62,648 nt of DNA from Oscillospiraceae bacterium (GTDB lineage Bacteria; Bacillota; Clostridia; Oscillospirales; Oscillospiraceae), in contig SVLE01000004.1 in the NCBI GenBank assembly GCA_015068065.1, forward strand, positions 1 through 62,648. Direction: 5' to 3'. Position 1 is the stretch's first letter; each line of letters starts with the position of its first letter. Below are positions 1 through 8,815 of this stretch, piece by piece. Position numbers and translations under genes: made by a program. The notes under the pieces were generated by a model, which saw only the letters and a program-made list of their open reading frames with translations, did not search any database and was not told the DNA's origin.

Positions 1-1377
1 GGCGGTGAAGGGGTGGTGCATGGCCTGATAGCGGCCCTCCTCCTCGGAGTACTCGAACATGGGGAACTCGGTGACCCACAGGAACTTGAAGTCCATGGGA
101 TCGATGATGTCCATCTGCTTGGCCACCTCGCAGCGCAGAGCGCCCAGAGAGGCAAAGACGACCTCGTTCTTCACGTCACCCACAATGAGCACCAGATCCC
201 CGTCCTTGGCACCGGCGCGCTCCAGAATGGCGGCGTTCTCCTCGTCGGTGAGGAACTTGGCGTAGGAACTGGTCACGCCGCCGTCAATGAGGCGGGCCCA
301 GGCCAGACCCTTGGCCCGGTAGGTCTTGACGAAATCCACCAGCTTGTCAATCTTCTTGCGGGGGAAGGCGGCCGCGCCGCCCTCAATGTTGATCAGGCGC
401 ACGGAGCCGCCCTCGGCCACCGGGCCGGAGAACACGCCGAAGCCGCAGTCCTTCACGATGTCGGAAATGTCCTTCAGCTCAAAGCCGAAACGCAGGTCGG
501 GCTTGTCAGAGCCGAAGCGGTCCATGGCCTCGCGGTAAGGCATGCGCAGGAAGGGGGTCTGAACGTCCACGTCCAGCACTTCCTTAAATACCCGCTTCAT
601 GAAGCCTTCCTGAATGGACATGATGTCGTCCTCGTTGATGAAGGACATCTCAAGGTCGATCTGGGTGAACTCAGGCTGGCGGTCCGCACGCAGATCCTCG
701 TCACGGAAGCAGCGGGCGATCTGGAAATAGCGGTCAAAGCCGGACAGCATCAGCAGCTGCTTGTACTGCTGGGGGGACTGGGGCAGGGCGTAGAACTTGG
801 AGGGATGGACACGGGAGGGCACCAGATAGTCACGGGCACCCTCGGGGGTGGACTTGGTCAGGATGGGAGTTTCGATCTCCAGAAAACCCTGCTCATCGAA
901 ATAGTCACGGGCGATCTTGGTGATCTTGTGGCGGGTGGCGATGGCGTGCTGCATGTCGGGACGGCGCAGGTCCAGATAGCGGTAGGTCAGGCGCAGCACG
1001 TCGTTGGCGTTGGAGTTCTCTACGATCTCAAAGGGAGGGGTCTCCGCCTTGGCCAGCAGGCGCAGCTCGGTGACGTAAATCTCCACATCGCCGGTGGGGA
1101 TCTTGTCGGTCTTGGCCTCGCGTTCGCGCACGGTGCCGGTGGCGGCGATGACGTACTCGCCACGCAGGGTGGAGGCTTTTTCGAAGATGTCCTTGGCGGT
1201 GCTGTCATCAAAGGACAGCTGTACCAGACCCGTGCGGTCACGCAGGTCCACGAAGATCAGGCCGCCCAGGTCACGCTGACGCTGTACCCAGCCGCACACG
1301 CTGGCGGTCTGGCCCACGTGGGCCATGCGGAACTCGCCGCAGTAGTTGGTGCGCTTGAAATTCTGAATGTTATCCAT
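1..1377 (-). CDS. aspS: Aspartyl-tRNA synthetase, 3' end outside window
   Basis: Charges tRNA-Asp with aspartate in the cytoplasm. The reading frame opens at the ATG at 1377 and runs off the left edge after 459 codons, where the family is near 590. Residues 1-105 form the OB-fold anticodon domain (LIFVDLRDR visible). The class II core follows (DLRYLDLRRPDM; RCFRDEDLRADRQPEFTQID), then the GAD insertion domain typical of bacterial AspRS. It lies 53 bp behind hisS with no terminator between, so it is probably cotranscribed under the hisS T-box. This hisS-aspS order is common in Firmicutes. Confidence 0.97.
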   Translation of the reverse strand, partial: MDNIQNFKRTNYCGEFRMAHVGQTASVCGWVQRQRDLGGLIFVDLRDRTGLVQLSFDDSTAKDIFEKASTLRGEYVIAATGTVREREAKTDKIPTGDVEIYVTELRLLAKAETPPFEIVENSNANDVLRLTYRYLDLRRPDMQHAIATRHKITKIARDYFDEQGFLEIETPILTKSTPEGARDYLVPSRVHPSKFYALPQSPQQYKQLLMLSGFDRYFQIARCFRDEDLRADRQPEFTQIDLEMSFINEDDIMSIQEGFMKRVFKEVLDVDVQTPFLRMPYREAMDRFGSDKPDLRFGFELKDISDIVKDCGFGVFSGPVAEGGSVRLINIEGGAAAFPRKKIDKLVDFVKTYRAKGLAWARLIDGGVTSSYAKFLTDEENAAILERAGAKDGDLVLIVGDVKNEVVFASLGALRCEVAKQMDIIDPMDFKFLWVTEFPMFEYSEEEGRYQAMHHPFTA

Positions 1378-1430
1378 AAAATTCAACTCCAGTCAGTATA
1401 ATTCAAAAGCAATATTACAGGAGGTATCGA

Positions 1431-2798
1431 TTATTCGCCTTTATCCAGAATAGGCAGGCCTTCATTCAGCTTGGCAAGGCCCGCTTTGATGTGGGCGATG
1501 GCCTCCTCAGCGGTCAGCTTGACCTGCTCGCCAGACTTCATGTCCTTGACGGCGGCCACGCCGGCGTTGATCTCGTCCTCACCCAGGAAGATGGCATAGG
1601 GGATGGCCAGCTTGTCGGCATAGCCGATCTTCTGCTTGAACTTCTTCTGCTCGGCGTGGATCTGGGTGCGGATGCCGGCACCGCGCAGTTGGGTAGCCAG
1701 AGCGATGGCGGGGGCCAGATCCTCGGTCATGGGCAGGATGAGCACATCGGCGGGGGCGGTGTTCAACTCATCGTTCAGATAGCCCTGATCCTCCAGCACG
1801 AAGAACAGCCGGGTCAGACCGATGGAGATACCCACACCGGGCAGCTGCTTGTCTGTATAGTATTCCGCCAAATTGTCATATCTGCCACCGGAACAGATGG
1901 AGCCGATCTCCGGGTGGTCCAGCATGGTGGTCTCGTACACGGTGCCGGTGTAGTAGTCAAGGCCGCGGGCGATGGTCAGGTCCACCGCGAAGTGGCTCTC
2001 GGGCACACCGAAGGCGGCCAGATACCTGGTGACGGTATTCAGCTCGTCCAGACCCAGATCAAACAGCTCGTGGCGGCCGCGGTAGCCCTCCAGAGCGGTC
2101 AGCACCTCGGCATTGGAACCCTTGATGGCAATGAACTTGAGGATCTCATCCGCCTGTACCTGAGAAAGGCCGATCTCCTCGCTCACCAGCAGAGCGGCGA
2201 CTTTCTCCGCGCCGATCTTGTCCAGCTTGTCCACGGTGCGCATGATGTCACCGGACTTCTCGGTCAGCCCCAGCATGGCGTAGAAGCCGTTCAGGATCTT
2301 GCGGTTGTTCACCCGGATCTGGAAGCGCTTCAGACCCATGGCGGTGAAGGCCTTGTAGATGATGGAGGGGATCTCCGCCTCGTTGCTGATGTCCAGCTTG
2401 CCGTCACCGATGATGTCGATGTCCGCCTGATAGAACTCGCGGAAGCGGCCGCGCTGGGCGCGCTCGCCCCGGTACACCTTGCCGATCTGGAAGCGGCGGA
2501 AGGGGAAGGTGAGGTTTGCGTAGTTCTGGGCCACATACTTGGCAAGGGGAACCGTCAGATCAAAGCGCAGGGACAGGTCGGTGTCACCCTTCATAAAGCG
2601 GTAGATCTGCTTCTCTGTCTCGCCGCCGCCCTTGGCCAGCAAAACCTCGGATGCCTCAATGAGAGGGGTGTCCAGGCCGGTGAAGCCGTACAGGGCGTAG
2701 GTTTTTTTCAACGTGTCGGCCATCTGGTCGAACTGCGCCTGCCGGGCGGGAAGCAGTTCCATAAAGCCGGACAGGGTGCGGGGCTGTACTTTAGCCAT
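1431..2798 (-). CDS. hisS: Histidyl-tRNA synthetase
   Basis: Class II synthetase of 455 residues that charges tRNA-His. The histidine signatures are visible: LTIARGLDYYTGTVYE near residue 265 and the following SICSGGRYDNL. The motif 2 region reads FRRFQIGKVYRGERAQRGR. I chose the ATG at 2798 because it has a good ribosome site (GAAAGG about 10 nt upstream) and matches the family N-terminus (MAKVQPRTLSG). The longer open frame upstream reads through the T-box terminator and is not coding. aspS follows in the same transcript. Confidence 0.97.
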   Translation of the reverse strand: MAKVQPRTLSGFMELLPARQAQFDQMADTLKKTYALYGFTGLDTPLIEASEVLLAKGGGETEKQIYRFMKGDTDLSLRFDLTVPLAKYVAQNYANLTFPFRRFQIGKVYRGERAQRGRFREFYQADIDIIGDGKLDISNEAEIPSIIYKAFTAMGLKRFQIRVNNRKILNGFYAMLGLTEKSGDIMRTVDKLDKIGAEKVAALLVSEEIGLSQVQADEILKFIAIKGSNAEVLTALEGYRGRHELFDLGLDELNTVTRYLAAFGVPESHFAVDLTIARGLDYYTGTVYETTMLDHPEIGSICSGGRYDNLAEYYTDKQLPGVGISIGLTRLFFVLEDQGYLNDELNTAPADVLILPMTEDLAPAIALATQLRGAGIRTQIHAEQKKFKQKIGYADKLAIPYAIFLGEDEINAGVAAVKDMKSGEQVKLTAEEAIAHIKAGLAKLNEGLPILDKGE

Positions 2799-2837
2799 AG
2801 TATCAAAACCTTTCTGTGAGTTAGGGGTCGTAGCAAA

Positions 2838-3073
2838 AGAAAACGCTCTCATCCCACGCTTGGGACGAGAGCGTTTGAATACGCTTCGTGGTGCCACCCA
2901 AATTCAGGCGCAGAGCGCCCCTTTGACCTTCTGTTGCGGGAAGGAGACCGCCCCCGTCTCCGGGGCCGCTGGTAGCGCTGTCTTCGCCGAATCTTCACAC
3001 TAAACCTCTCTCAACCAAGGAGGCTCTCTCTGTCGCGGGGTGTTCCGGTTACTCATGCGCCGTCAACGCGGTA
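2838..3073 (-). promoter_or_regulatory. T-box leader (tRNA-sensing riboswitch) of hisS-aspS
   Basis: On the minus strand, the classical T-box sequence GGGTGGCACCACGAAG lies at 2884-2900. It is followed by a strong terminator hairpin (2841-2876, arms AACGCTCTCGTCCC/GGGATGAGAGCGTT) and a U-tract just before hisS. Upstream lies a stem-I-like region with GAGAGAGCC and GGTTGAGAGAGG. Uncharged tRNA would favour the antiterminator. A GAC triplet directly after GAA (2980-2985) could be an aspartate specifier, but I could not fold stem I with certainty, so His or Asp specificity is unresolved. Confidence 0.93.
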
Positions 3074-3079
3074 CGGCTT

Positions 3080-3108
3080 ATATTATCCTAAAAAGGACGA
3101 AAAGTCAA
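3080..3108 (-). promoter_or_regulatory. Sigma-A promoter of the hisS-aspS T-box transcript
   Basis: Minus strand: TTGACT (3108-3103), 17 bp spacer, TAATAT (3085-3080). It lies just after the stop of the mgsA-like gene and just before the T-box leader. Confidence 0.75.
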
Positions 3109-3111
3109 GGT

Positions 3112-3528
3112 TTATACCGCAAAGGGTGCGGTTTTGGGGTTTACGATGTCGCGCCAGTCCAGATCGCCCCGGGACAGGCCGTGGATAAGCACCTCGGCGG
3201 TGGCCACGTTGGAGGCAAAGGGGACATTGTACTGGTCGCACAGACGGCAGATATACTGAACATCATCACACAAATCCGTGGTCTGGGGATCGTCAAAGAA
3301 GAGCACCATGTCGATCTCGTTATAGGCGATGCGTGCGCCAATCTGCTGAATACCGCCATGCTCATGGGACAAGAACAGATTAATGGGCAGACCGGTGGCC
3401 TCACTCACCTGCTTGCCGGTGCTGTTGGTGGCGCAGAGGGTGTGTCTTGCCAGAACACCGCAATAGGCAATACAGAACTGGATCATCAGCTCTTTTTTGT
3501 TGTCGTGACTCATTAAGGCGATATTCAT
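3112..3528 (-). CDS. mgsA: Methylglyoxal synthase-like protein with altered active site
   Basis: 138-residue MGS-fold protein. The family converts dihydroxyacetone phosphate to methylglyoxal and phosphate. The scaffold is well kept (MNIALMSHDNKKELMIQF; IGARIAYNEIDM; NVATAEVLIHG), but catalytic segments differ from the family. The GGDQQ motif with the catalytic Asp (Asp71 in E. coli) reads GGIQQ. The SGP phosphate loop reads SHE, TGTTG reads TNSTG, and the His98 loop (PHEPD) reads LCDD and is one residue shorter. The start has a strong GGGAGG site. It sits 34 bp downstream of minD, as in other Clostridia. The fold is certain; the activity is doubtful. Confidence 0.85.
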   Translation of the reverse strand: MNIALMSHDNKKELMIQFCIAYCGVLARHTLCATNSTGKQVSEATGLPINLFLSHEHGGIQQIGARIAYNEIDMVLFFDDPQTTDLCDDVQYICRLCDQYNVPFASNVATAEVLIHGLSRGDLDWRDIVNPKTAPFAV

Positions 3529-3562
3529 ATGACAGGACCTCCCTTTCTTTCTTTAGCGGATG

Positions 3563-4303
3563 TTAACGGATGCGCATGATGGGGGTGCGTCGCCCCTCCA
3601 GACGCTTGGCGATGTTCAGATAGGCATTGGCCGCGCCCTGACGGCCAGTAAAGATGACGGGCTTGCCCATATTGGCGGCCAGAATGACGGTTTTATCCTC
3701 GGGCACCACACCCAGCAGGGGCAGACCGGCGGTATCCATGGCGTCGTCAATGGTGGTGCGCAGCTTGCGCAGCAGCTTGGGCTGTACCCGGTTCATGACC
3801 AGATGGACGGTGGGAATGTGACTCAGCTCGCCCACGGTGCGCTGGGCATCCCGCAGGGAGGAGGCGTCGTTGGTCGCCACCACAATGGCCCGGTCCGCCG
3901 CACAGGCAGCCAGCCGGAATCCGGCATCCAGACCGGCAGGGGCATCCAGCAGAACATAGTCATACTGCGCTTTGGCTGCCTCCAGCAGGGTGGCCATACC
4001 TTCCGGGGTGACCGTGTCGGGCAGGCGCATGGGGGCGGTGAGCAGGGACAGATTTTCCATATCCGGATGGCAGGCAGCCGCCCGGTTCAGGGAGCATCGA
4101 CCCTCCACCACATCGGTAAAGTCCATCAGAGCCCGGTCCGTCATGCCAAGGGAGATATCCAGATTGCGCAGACCGATATCCATATCGATGCACAGCACCT
4201 TACGGCCCAACCGGGCCAGGCACGCGGCAATACCGCCGGTGAGGGACGTTTTGCCCGTCCCGCCCTTGCCGGAGGCCACCACGATGGCGGTTCCTGTTGA
4301 CAT
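3563..4303 (-). CDS. minD: Septum site-determining ATPase MinD
   Basis: 246-residue ParA/MinD family P-loop ATPase. With MinC it restricts Z-ring assembly to midcell from the membrane. The deviant Walker A motif SGKGGTGKTS is at residues 11-20, with CIDMDIGLRNLD and the MinD-type FTDVVEGRC following. YDYVLLDAPAG is the Walker B-like segment. The GGGAGG site lies 8 nt before the ATG. minC and minE are not in the window. The mgsA-like gene follows directly, probably in one transcript. Confidence 0.9.
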   Translation of the reverse strand: MSTGTAIVVASGKGGTGKTSLTGGIAACLARLGRKVLCIDMDIGLRNLDISLGMTDRALMDFTDVVEGRCSLNRAAACHPDMENLSLLTAPMRLPDTVTPEGMATLLEAAKAQYDYVLLDAPAGLDAGFRLAACAADRAIVVATNDASSLRDAQRTVGELSHIPTVHLVMNRVQPKLLRKLRTTIDDAMDTAGLPLLGVVPEDKTVILAANMGKPVIFTGRQGAANAYLNIAKRLEGRRTPIMRIR

Positions 4304-4389
4304 TGGAAATCCTCCCAGTTACGAAATAGTTTACCACAAAAGAAAAATTCGTCAATATGCTGGATTGACAAAATTTTCACAAAGACCGC

Positions 4390-5103
4390 TTACAGAGGTT
4401 CTTTCTGAATTTTAGCCCACTTTCTGGGGTAGCCCTTCAGGGTGGGAGCGACCTTGCGGATGATCACCACCCGGTGGACGATGTCCGTGCCCGGAACGGT
4501 GTAATCCCGGCATTCCTCCACCCGGCCACCCAGCAGCTTGATGCAGTGGGCGGCATGTTCCAGTTCCTCGCCGCTGTCCACGCTCTTCATGGCCAGAAAC
4601 GCCCCGCCCACTTTGACGTAGGGCAGGCACAGCTCGCACAACAGGCGCAAATCGGCCACTGCCCGAGCGGTGGCGAAATCGAAGCAGTCCCGGAAACCCT
4701 TCACCAGAGCCTGTTCCTCGGCCCGGGCGTGAATGGGGGTAATGTCCTGCAGTTCCAGCTGCTCTGCCACCTCGCCCAGCCAGTTTACCCGCTTGCCCAG
4801 ACTGTCCAGCAGAGTTACGGACAGGGAGGGACACAGGATTTTCAGGGGCAGGCCGGGGAAGCCGGCGCCGGTGCCCACATCAATAAGGGTTTTGCCCTCA
4901 AAGTCTGCCATATTCAGCAGGGCGGCACAGTCCAGCATGTGCAGGCGGGCCACCTTGTCCTCATCTCGGATGGCGGTCAGGTTCATCGCCTGATTTTTTT
5001 CCAGCAGAAGACGGCCATATTCCGCCAATTGGTGGGCGGCGATGTCCGGTACACGGCCGGCAAGACCCAGTTCGGTCAGTCCGGTGGAAATGATATCCTT
5101 CAC
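4390..5103 (-). CDS. rsmG: 16S rRNA (guanine527-N7)-methyltransferase RsmG
   Basis: 237-residue SAM-dependent methyltransferase that modifies G527 of 16S rRNA. The SAM-binding motif LIDVGTGAGFPGLPLKI lies near residue 77, with RAVADL and HRVVIIRK in the C-terminal half. The start is GTG at 5103 with GGAGG about 9 nt upstream. rsmG (gidB) near parB/soj/noc is typical of the origin region in Firmicutes, although mscL, serS and small genes intervene here. Confidence 0.96.
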   Translation of the reverse strand: MKDIISTGLTELGLAGRVPDIAAHQLAEYGRLLLEKNQAMNLTAIRDEDKVARLHMLDCAALLNMADFEGKTLIDVGTGAGFPGLPLKILCPSLSVTLLDSLGKRVNWLGEVAEQLELQDITPIHARAEEQALVKGFRDCFDFATARAVADLRLLCELCLPYVKVGGAFLAMKSVDSGEELEHAAHCIKLLGGRVEECRDYTVPGTDIVHRVVIIRKVAPTLKGYPRKWAKIQKEPL

Positions 5104-5121
5104 GGGTCGTCCTCCTAAGGA

Positions 5122-5457
5122 TCAGACAAAATTGCTCATCAGGCCTGCGATACCCACCGGCAGTGTGAGCACAGCCAGCAGCCAGCAGACCGCTGTCAGT
5201 ATGATGGCAGCCCTCTTTGACGGTCGCCCGGTGGTGCGGAAGCTGATGATGGACACGATGCCCAGCCCTACAAGGCCGGGAACGGTCAGCAGGGGACCAA
5301 GACCACCCAGCGTAGTGGCAGTGAAATAAAAGTAAGTGGTCAGGGCGACCAGAATGATCATGTAGACCACACCGATCCATGCCAGAGCCCGTTTTACCGG
5401 GGAGGCAGGGGTGTAGTTCGTATCCTCGCTGTGAGGTTCGTGTTCAAAAGCAGACAT
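5122..5457 (-). CDS. Small membrane protein of unknown function
   Basis: 111 residues with a charged N-terminus of about 22 residues and then three hydrophobic segments (residues ~25-47, 55-71, 84-108), probably an integral membrane protein. No family recognised. Its ATG overlaps the mscL stop codon (TAATG), so it is translationally coupled to mscL and cotranscribed towards rsmG. Confidence 0.7.
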   Translation of the reverse strand: MSAFEHEPHSEDTNYTPASPVKRALAWIGVVYMIILVALTTYFYFTATTLGGLGPLLTVPGLVGLGIVSIISFRTTGRPSKRAAIILTAVCWLLAVLTLPVGIAGLMSNFV

Positions 5458-5894
5458 TACTTGTTCTTCAGCAGATCCCGGATCTCGGTGAGCAGCTTTT
5501 CCTCGGCAGAGGGCTCGTGCTCAGGCTCGGGAGCAGGTTCAGGGGCGGGCTCTTCCTTCTTGCGGTGCAGAGAGTTGATGGCCTTGACCATGCAGAACAC
5601 CGCAAAGGCGATGATGATGAAGTCCAGGATAATGGCAATGGTGTTGCCATAGGTGATGGCAACCTCGGCGGCCTCCACGGTGCCGTCCGCGGCCAGGACG
5701 GCCTCCTTCAGGACAACCTTCCAGTCCTTGAAGCTGATGCCGCCGGTAAGGACGGAGATAAGGGGCATAATGATGTCGTTGACGATGGAGGTGGTGATCT
5801 TGCCGAAGGCACCGCCGATGACAACACCGACGGCCAGGTCGATTACGTTGCCGCGCATGGCAAAGGTTTTAAACTCTTCAAAAAACTTTTTCAT
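5457..5894 (-). CDS. mscL: Large-conductance mechanosensitive channel MscL
   Basis: 145-residue channel that opens under membrane tension to release solutes during hypo-osmotic shock. The N-terminal signature [20 protein letters not shown] carries the pore-lining helix, and TM2 is near residues 85-105 ([20 protein letters not shown]). The acidic Pro-Glu-rich tail ([13 protein letters not shown]) precedes the usual C-terminal helix with LLTEIRDLL. First gene of a small unit with the downstream membrane protein. Confidence 0.97.
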   Translation of the reverse strand: MKKFFEEFKTFAMRGNVIDLAVGVVIGGAFGKITTSIVNDIIMPLISVLTGGISFKDWKVVLKEAVLAADGTVEAAEVAITYGNTIAIILDFIIIAFAVFCMVKAINSLHRKKEEPAPEPAPEPEHEPSAEEKLLTEIRDLLKNK

Positions 5895-5979
5895 CTTGGG
5901 TTGCTCCTCTCAATTTTGTGTTTTTATGGGAAAAGCGAATACAGAATGTAATATAATATAGTAATACTACGGAAAGGAA

Positions 5980-7281
5980 TTACTTTTTGGGCGTAATGAC
6001 CTCAAGTCCGCCCAGGTAGGGCCGCAGAACGGCGGGAATCTTCACGCTGCCGTCGGCCTGCAGATTGTTCTCCAGGAAGGCGATGAGCATGCGGGGAGGA
6101 GCCACCACGGTGTTGTTCAGGGTGTGGGGCAGGTAGGTGCCGTTCTCGCCCTTGACACGCATCTTCAGGCGGCGGGCCTGAGCGTCGCCCAGGTTGGAGC
6201 AGGAGCATACCTCGAAGTACTTCTGCTGACGGGGAGACCAGGCTTCGATATCGCAGGACTTGACCTTCAGATCAGCCAGGTCACCGGAGCAGCACTCCAG
6301 CTGACGCACGGGGATATCCATGGAGCGGAACAGCTCCACGCTGTAGCGCCACATCTTCTCGTACCAGTTCATGGAGTCCTCGGGCTTGCAGACGACCACC
6401 ATCTCCTGCTTTTCGAATTGGTGGATGCGGTACACGCCGCGCTCCTCGATGCCGTGGGCACCCTTCTCCTTGCGGAAGCAGGGAGAGTAGGAGGTCAGGG
6501 TCTGGGGCAGGTTGGCCTCAGGGATGATCTGGTCGATGAACTTGCCGATCATGGAGTGCTCGGAAGTGCCGATCAGGTACAGATCCTCACCCTCGATCTT
6601 ATACATCATGGCATCCATCTCAGTCTGGGACATAACGCCCTCCACCACGTTGCCGTGGATCATGAAAGGGGGGATGCAGTAGGTGAAGCCCTTATCAATC
6701 ATAAAGTCCCGGGCATAGGCCAGAATGCCGGAGTGCAGGCGGGCGATGTCGCCCATCAGGTAGTAGAAGCCGTTGCCGGACACGCGGCCTGCGCTGTCCA
6801 TATCGATACCGTTGAAGCGCTCCATGATCTCGGTGTGGTAGGGCACCTCAAAGTCGGGGGTGACCGCCTCGCCAAAGCGTTCTACCTCCACGTTAAACTC
6901 GTCGCTTTCGCCGATGGGGACGGAGGGGTCGATAATATTGGGGATGGAGAGCATAATCTTGCGGATCTTTTCGGCCAGCTCCGTCTCCTTGGCCTCCAGC
7001 GCGGCCAGCTCGTCAGCGTTGGCCTTGACCTGAGCCTTGACCGCCTCGGCCTCAGCCAGCTTGGAAGGGTCTTTCTTGGCCTGGCCCATGAGCATACCCA
7101 CCTGTTTGGACAGGGTGTTACGGGCGGAACGCAGCTCGTTGGCCCGGGTCATGGCGGCGCGGTTCTCCTCGTCCAGAGACAGAACCTCGTCAACCAGAGG
7201 TAGCTTGGCGTCCTGGAACTTCTTCTTGATATTTTCCTTTACCACATCGGGATTTTCCCGAATAAACTTGATGTCCAGCAT
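5980..7281 (-). CDS. serS: Seryl-tRNA synthetase
   Basis: 433-residue class II synthetase. The N-terminal tRNA-binding coiled-coil arm covers residues ~28-105 (rich in Ala, Glu, Lys). Motif 2 reads SPCFRKEKGAHG, and motif 3 lies near the C-terminus (NNTVVAPPRMLIAFLEN). The start at 7281 has GGGAGA upstream and matches the family N-terminus MLDIKFIRENPD. No T-box is visible in the 45 bp before it, so it may be read through from the parB side. Confidence 0.97.
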   Translation of the reverse strand: MLDIKFIRENPDVVKENIKKKFQDAKLPLVDEVLSLDEENRAAMTRANELRSARNTLSKQVGMLMGQAKKDPSKLAEAEAVKAQVKANADELAALEAKETELAEKIRKIMLSIPNIIDPSVPIGESDEFNVEVERFGEAVTPDFEVPYHTEIMERFNGIDMDSAGRVSGNGFYYLMGDIARLHSGILAYARDFMIDKGFTYCIPPFMIHGNVVEGVMSQTEMDAMMYKIEGEDLYLIGTSEHSMIGKFIDQIIPEANLPQTLTSYSPCFRKEKGAHGIEERGVYRIHQFEKQEMVVVCKPEDSMNWYEKMWRYSVELFRSMDIPVRQLECCSGDLADLKVKSCDIEAWSPRQQKYFEVCSCSNLGDAQARRLKMRVKGENGTYLPHTLNNTVVAPPRMLIAFLENNLQADGSVKIPAVLRPYLGGLEVITPKK

Positions 7282-7326
7282 CGTTCATTTCTCCCTTAAA
7301 AGTTTCTATATTGCTCAAAAATTGCT

Positions 7327-7830
7327 TTAAAACAGCAGATTATATATGGATTCATACTGTTGTGCGGGGCTGCGGTAGTCGGGGTCGGAGATGGGATCTT
7401 CCGGCAGGAAGTCCTCCAGTCCGGCCTCCTCGAATGCCCGGATCAGGCTGCGTGCGGAGGTGTAGCGTCCCTGGAAATATTCCCGCTCAATGCGCCACAG
7501 ATAGTCCAGGGCCAGAACGGTTTTCTCCTGTTTGACCTGTTGAGCCGCAGCGGATTCCGCCTGTTCCTCCAAAGCGGAGAGCTGTTCTTTCAAAGCTTCG
7601 TTTTCCTCCATGAGTACCCGGTTGCGCTCGATAGCGTTCTGAGTGGTTTTCATGGCGGACATGGACTGCTGCAGGCCATCAATCACCTGCTGATCGTTAC
7701 GGCGCTGCTGCATGAAGTAGGACATGAGCAGCAACAGAAAGGCAGCGGAAAACAGAATTACAAGATAACTCAGCAGATGTGGGCGTTCCTTCTTCTGAGG
7801 GGTGGGTTGCTGCTTTTCTTTCGGGGTCAT
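7327..7830 (-). CDS. Membrane-anchored coiled-coil protein, unknown function
   Basis: 167 residues: a basic, Pro/Lys/Gln-rich cytoplasmic N-terminus (1-20), one membrane helix (~21-41, LLSYLVILFSAAFLLLLMSY), then a coiled coil (~45-100, including ERNRVLMEENEALKEQLSALEE) and a globular tail rich in Tyr, Asp and Pro. The start ATG overlaps the parB stop (ATGA), indicating coupling to the segregation operon. The topology recalls FtsL/DivIC- or septum-type bitopic proteins, but I do not recognise a family. Confidence 0.75.
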   Translation of the reverse strand: MTPKEKQQPTPQKKERPHLLSYLVILFSAAFLLLLMSYFMQQRRNDQQVIDGLQQSMSAMKTTQNAIERNRVLMEENEALKEQLSALEEQAESAAAQQVKQEKTVLALDYLWRIEREYFQGRYTSARSLIRAFEEAGLEDFLPEDPISDPDYRSPAQQYESIYNLLF

Positions 7831-8741
7831 TGTGCTGAGCCTCCCTTCGAAAGCTCCAGAGCGTCCAGCAGGGCGTCCAAATCGCTGATATCATAGTATT
7901 CCAACTCGATTCTTCCCTTGTTGCCCTTGTCCACAATACGCACCTTGCGTCCGAATCGGGAGGAGAGGGTTTTCTCCACCTCAGCCAGATAAATGGATAT
8001 GCCGGGGGAAAGGGGATCGGCAGACTTGGGTTCCTGTGCCGTCTTTTGCAGGGCCTTGACCAGCGCCTCCGTCTGCCGCACGGACAGATTCTGGGTGGCG
8101 GTTTGCTGGGCGGCCTGGATCTGCAGTTCGGGGGTGGGGGCGGCCAGAATGGCCCGGGCATGTCCGGCGGACAGTGAGCCCTCTTCCAGCAGAATGAGTA
8201 CTGCCTCCGGCAAAGCCAACAGCCGCAAGGCGTTGGTGATTGCCGGGCGGGACTTGCCCATACGCTGAGCAACTTCCTCCTGAGTCAGTCCGTGCTCCTG
8301 AATGAGCACCTGATAGCCCTTGGCCTCTTCCACAGGATTCAAATCTTCCCGCTGCAGGTTTTCAATCAGACCCAGCTCCATGACCTTGCGGTCGTCCGCC
8401 TCAATAATGACGGCGGGTACTTCTTCCAGACCCGCGGCTTTGGCGGCCCGCCAGCGGCGTTCACCGGCGATGATTTGATAGTAACCGGAGGAGAGCTTGC
8501 GCACGGTGATGGGCTGGATGATACCGTGGGTGCGGATGGAGTCGGCCAAGTCCGCAAGTGCCTCGGGCTCAAAGCGTTTACGGGGCTGATTCAGACCCGG
8601 CTCCACTTGGGAAATGGGGAGATGAACAGAGCCTGCTGAAGCGGCGCTTTTTACTTCCGGCTGACCGAAGAGTGCGTCCTGACCCATGCCGGACAGGTCG
8701 GACAGACCTCGCCCAAGAGCGTTTGTTGGTTTCTTCGCCAT
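7827..8741 (-). CDS. parB: Chromosome partitioning protein ParB/Spo0J
   Basis: 304-residue CTPase clamp that loads at parS and spreads. The N-terminal ParB/Srx domain shows PNQPRKRFEPEALADLADSI and the CTP-binding GERRWRAAK. Then ENLQREDLNPVEEA and the HTH with GKSRPAITNALRLL, where parS is read. The C-terminal dimerisation region (IELEYYDISDLDALLDAL) is present. It lies 75 bp downstream of soj with a perfect parS between them. Confidence 0.95.
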   Translation of the reverse strand: MAKKPTNALGRGLSDLSGMGQDALFGQPEVKSAASAGSVHLPISQVEPGLNQPRKRFEPEALADLADSIRTHGIIQPITVRKLSSGYYQIIAGERRWRAAKAAGLEEVPAVIIEADDRKVMELGLIENLQREDLNPVEEAKGYQVLIQEHGLTQEEVAQRMGKSRPAITNALRLLALPEAVLILLEEGSLSAGHARAILAAPTPELQIQAAQQTATQNLSVRQTEALVKALQKTAQEPKSADPLSPGISIYLAEVEKTLSSRFGRKVRIVDKGNKGRIELEYYDISDLDALLDALELSKGGSAQ

Positions 8742-8777
8742 ATTGCACCTTCTTTTGTGTATAATAGGTGTGTTTTA

Positions 8778-8793
8778 TGTTTCACGTGAAACA
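8778..8793. promoter_or_regulatory. parS: parS site 1, perfect consensus
   Basis: TGTTTCACGTGAAACA, a 16-bp perfect palindrome identical to the consensus bacterial parS, in the soj-parB intergenic region. Binding site for the adjacent ParB. Confidence 0.95.
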
Positions 8794-8815
8794 TTTTAAA
8801 TCTGGTGGGGGGTGT

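Noticed and set aside
13-1401. Long plus-strand open frame at the left edge
   Set aside because: It is the antisense shadow of aspS; the minus strand gives an unmistakable AspRS.
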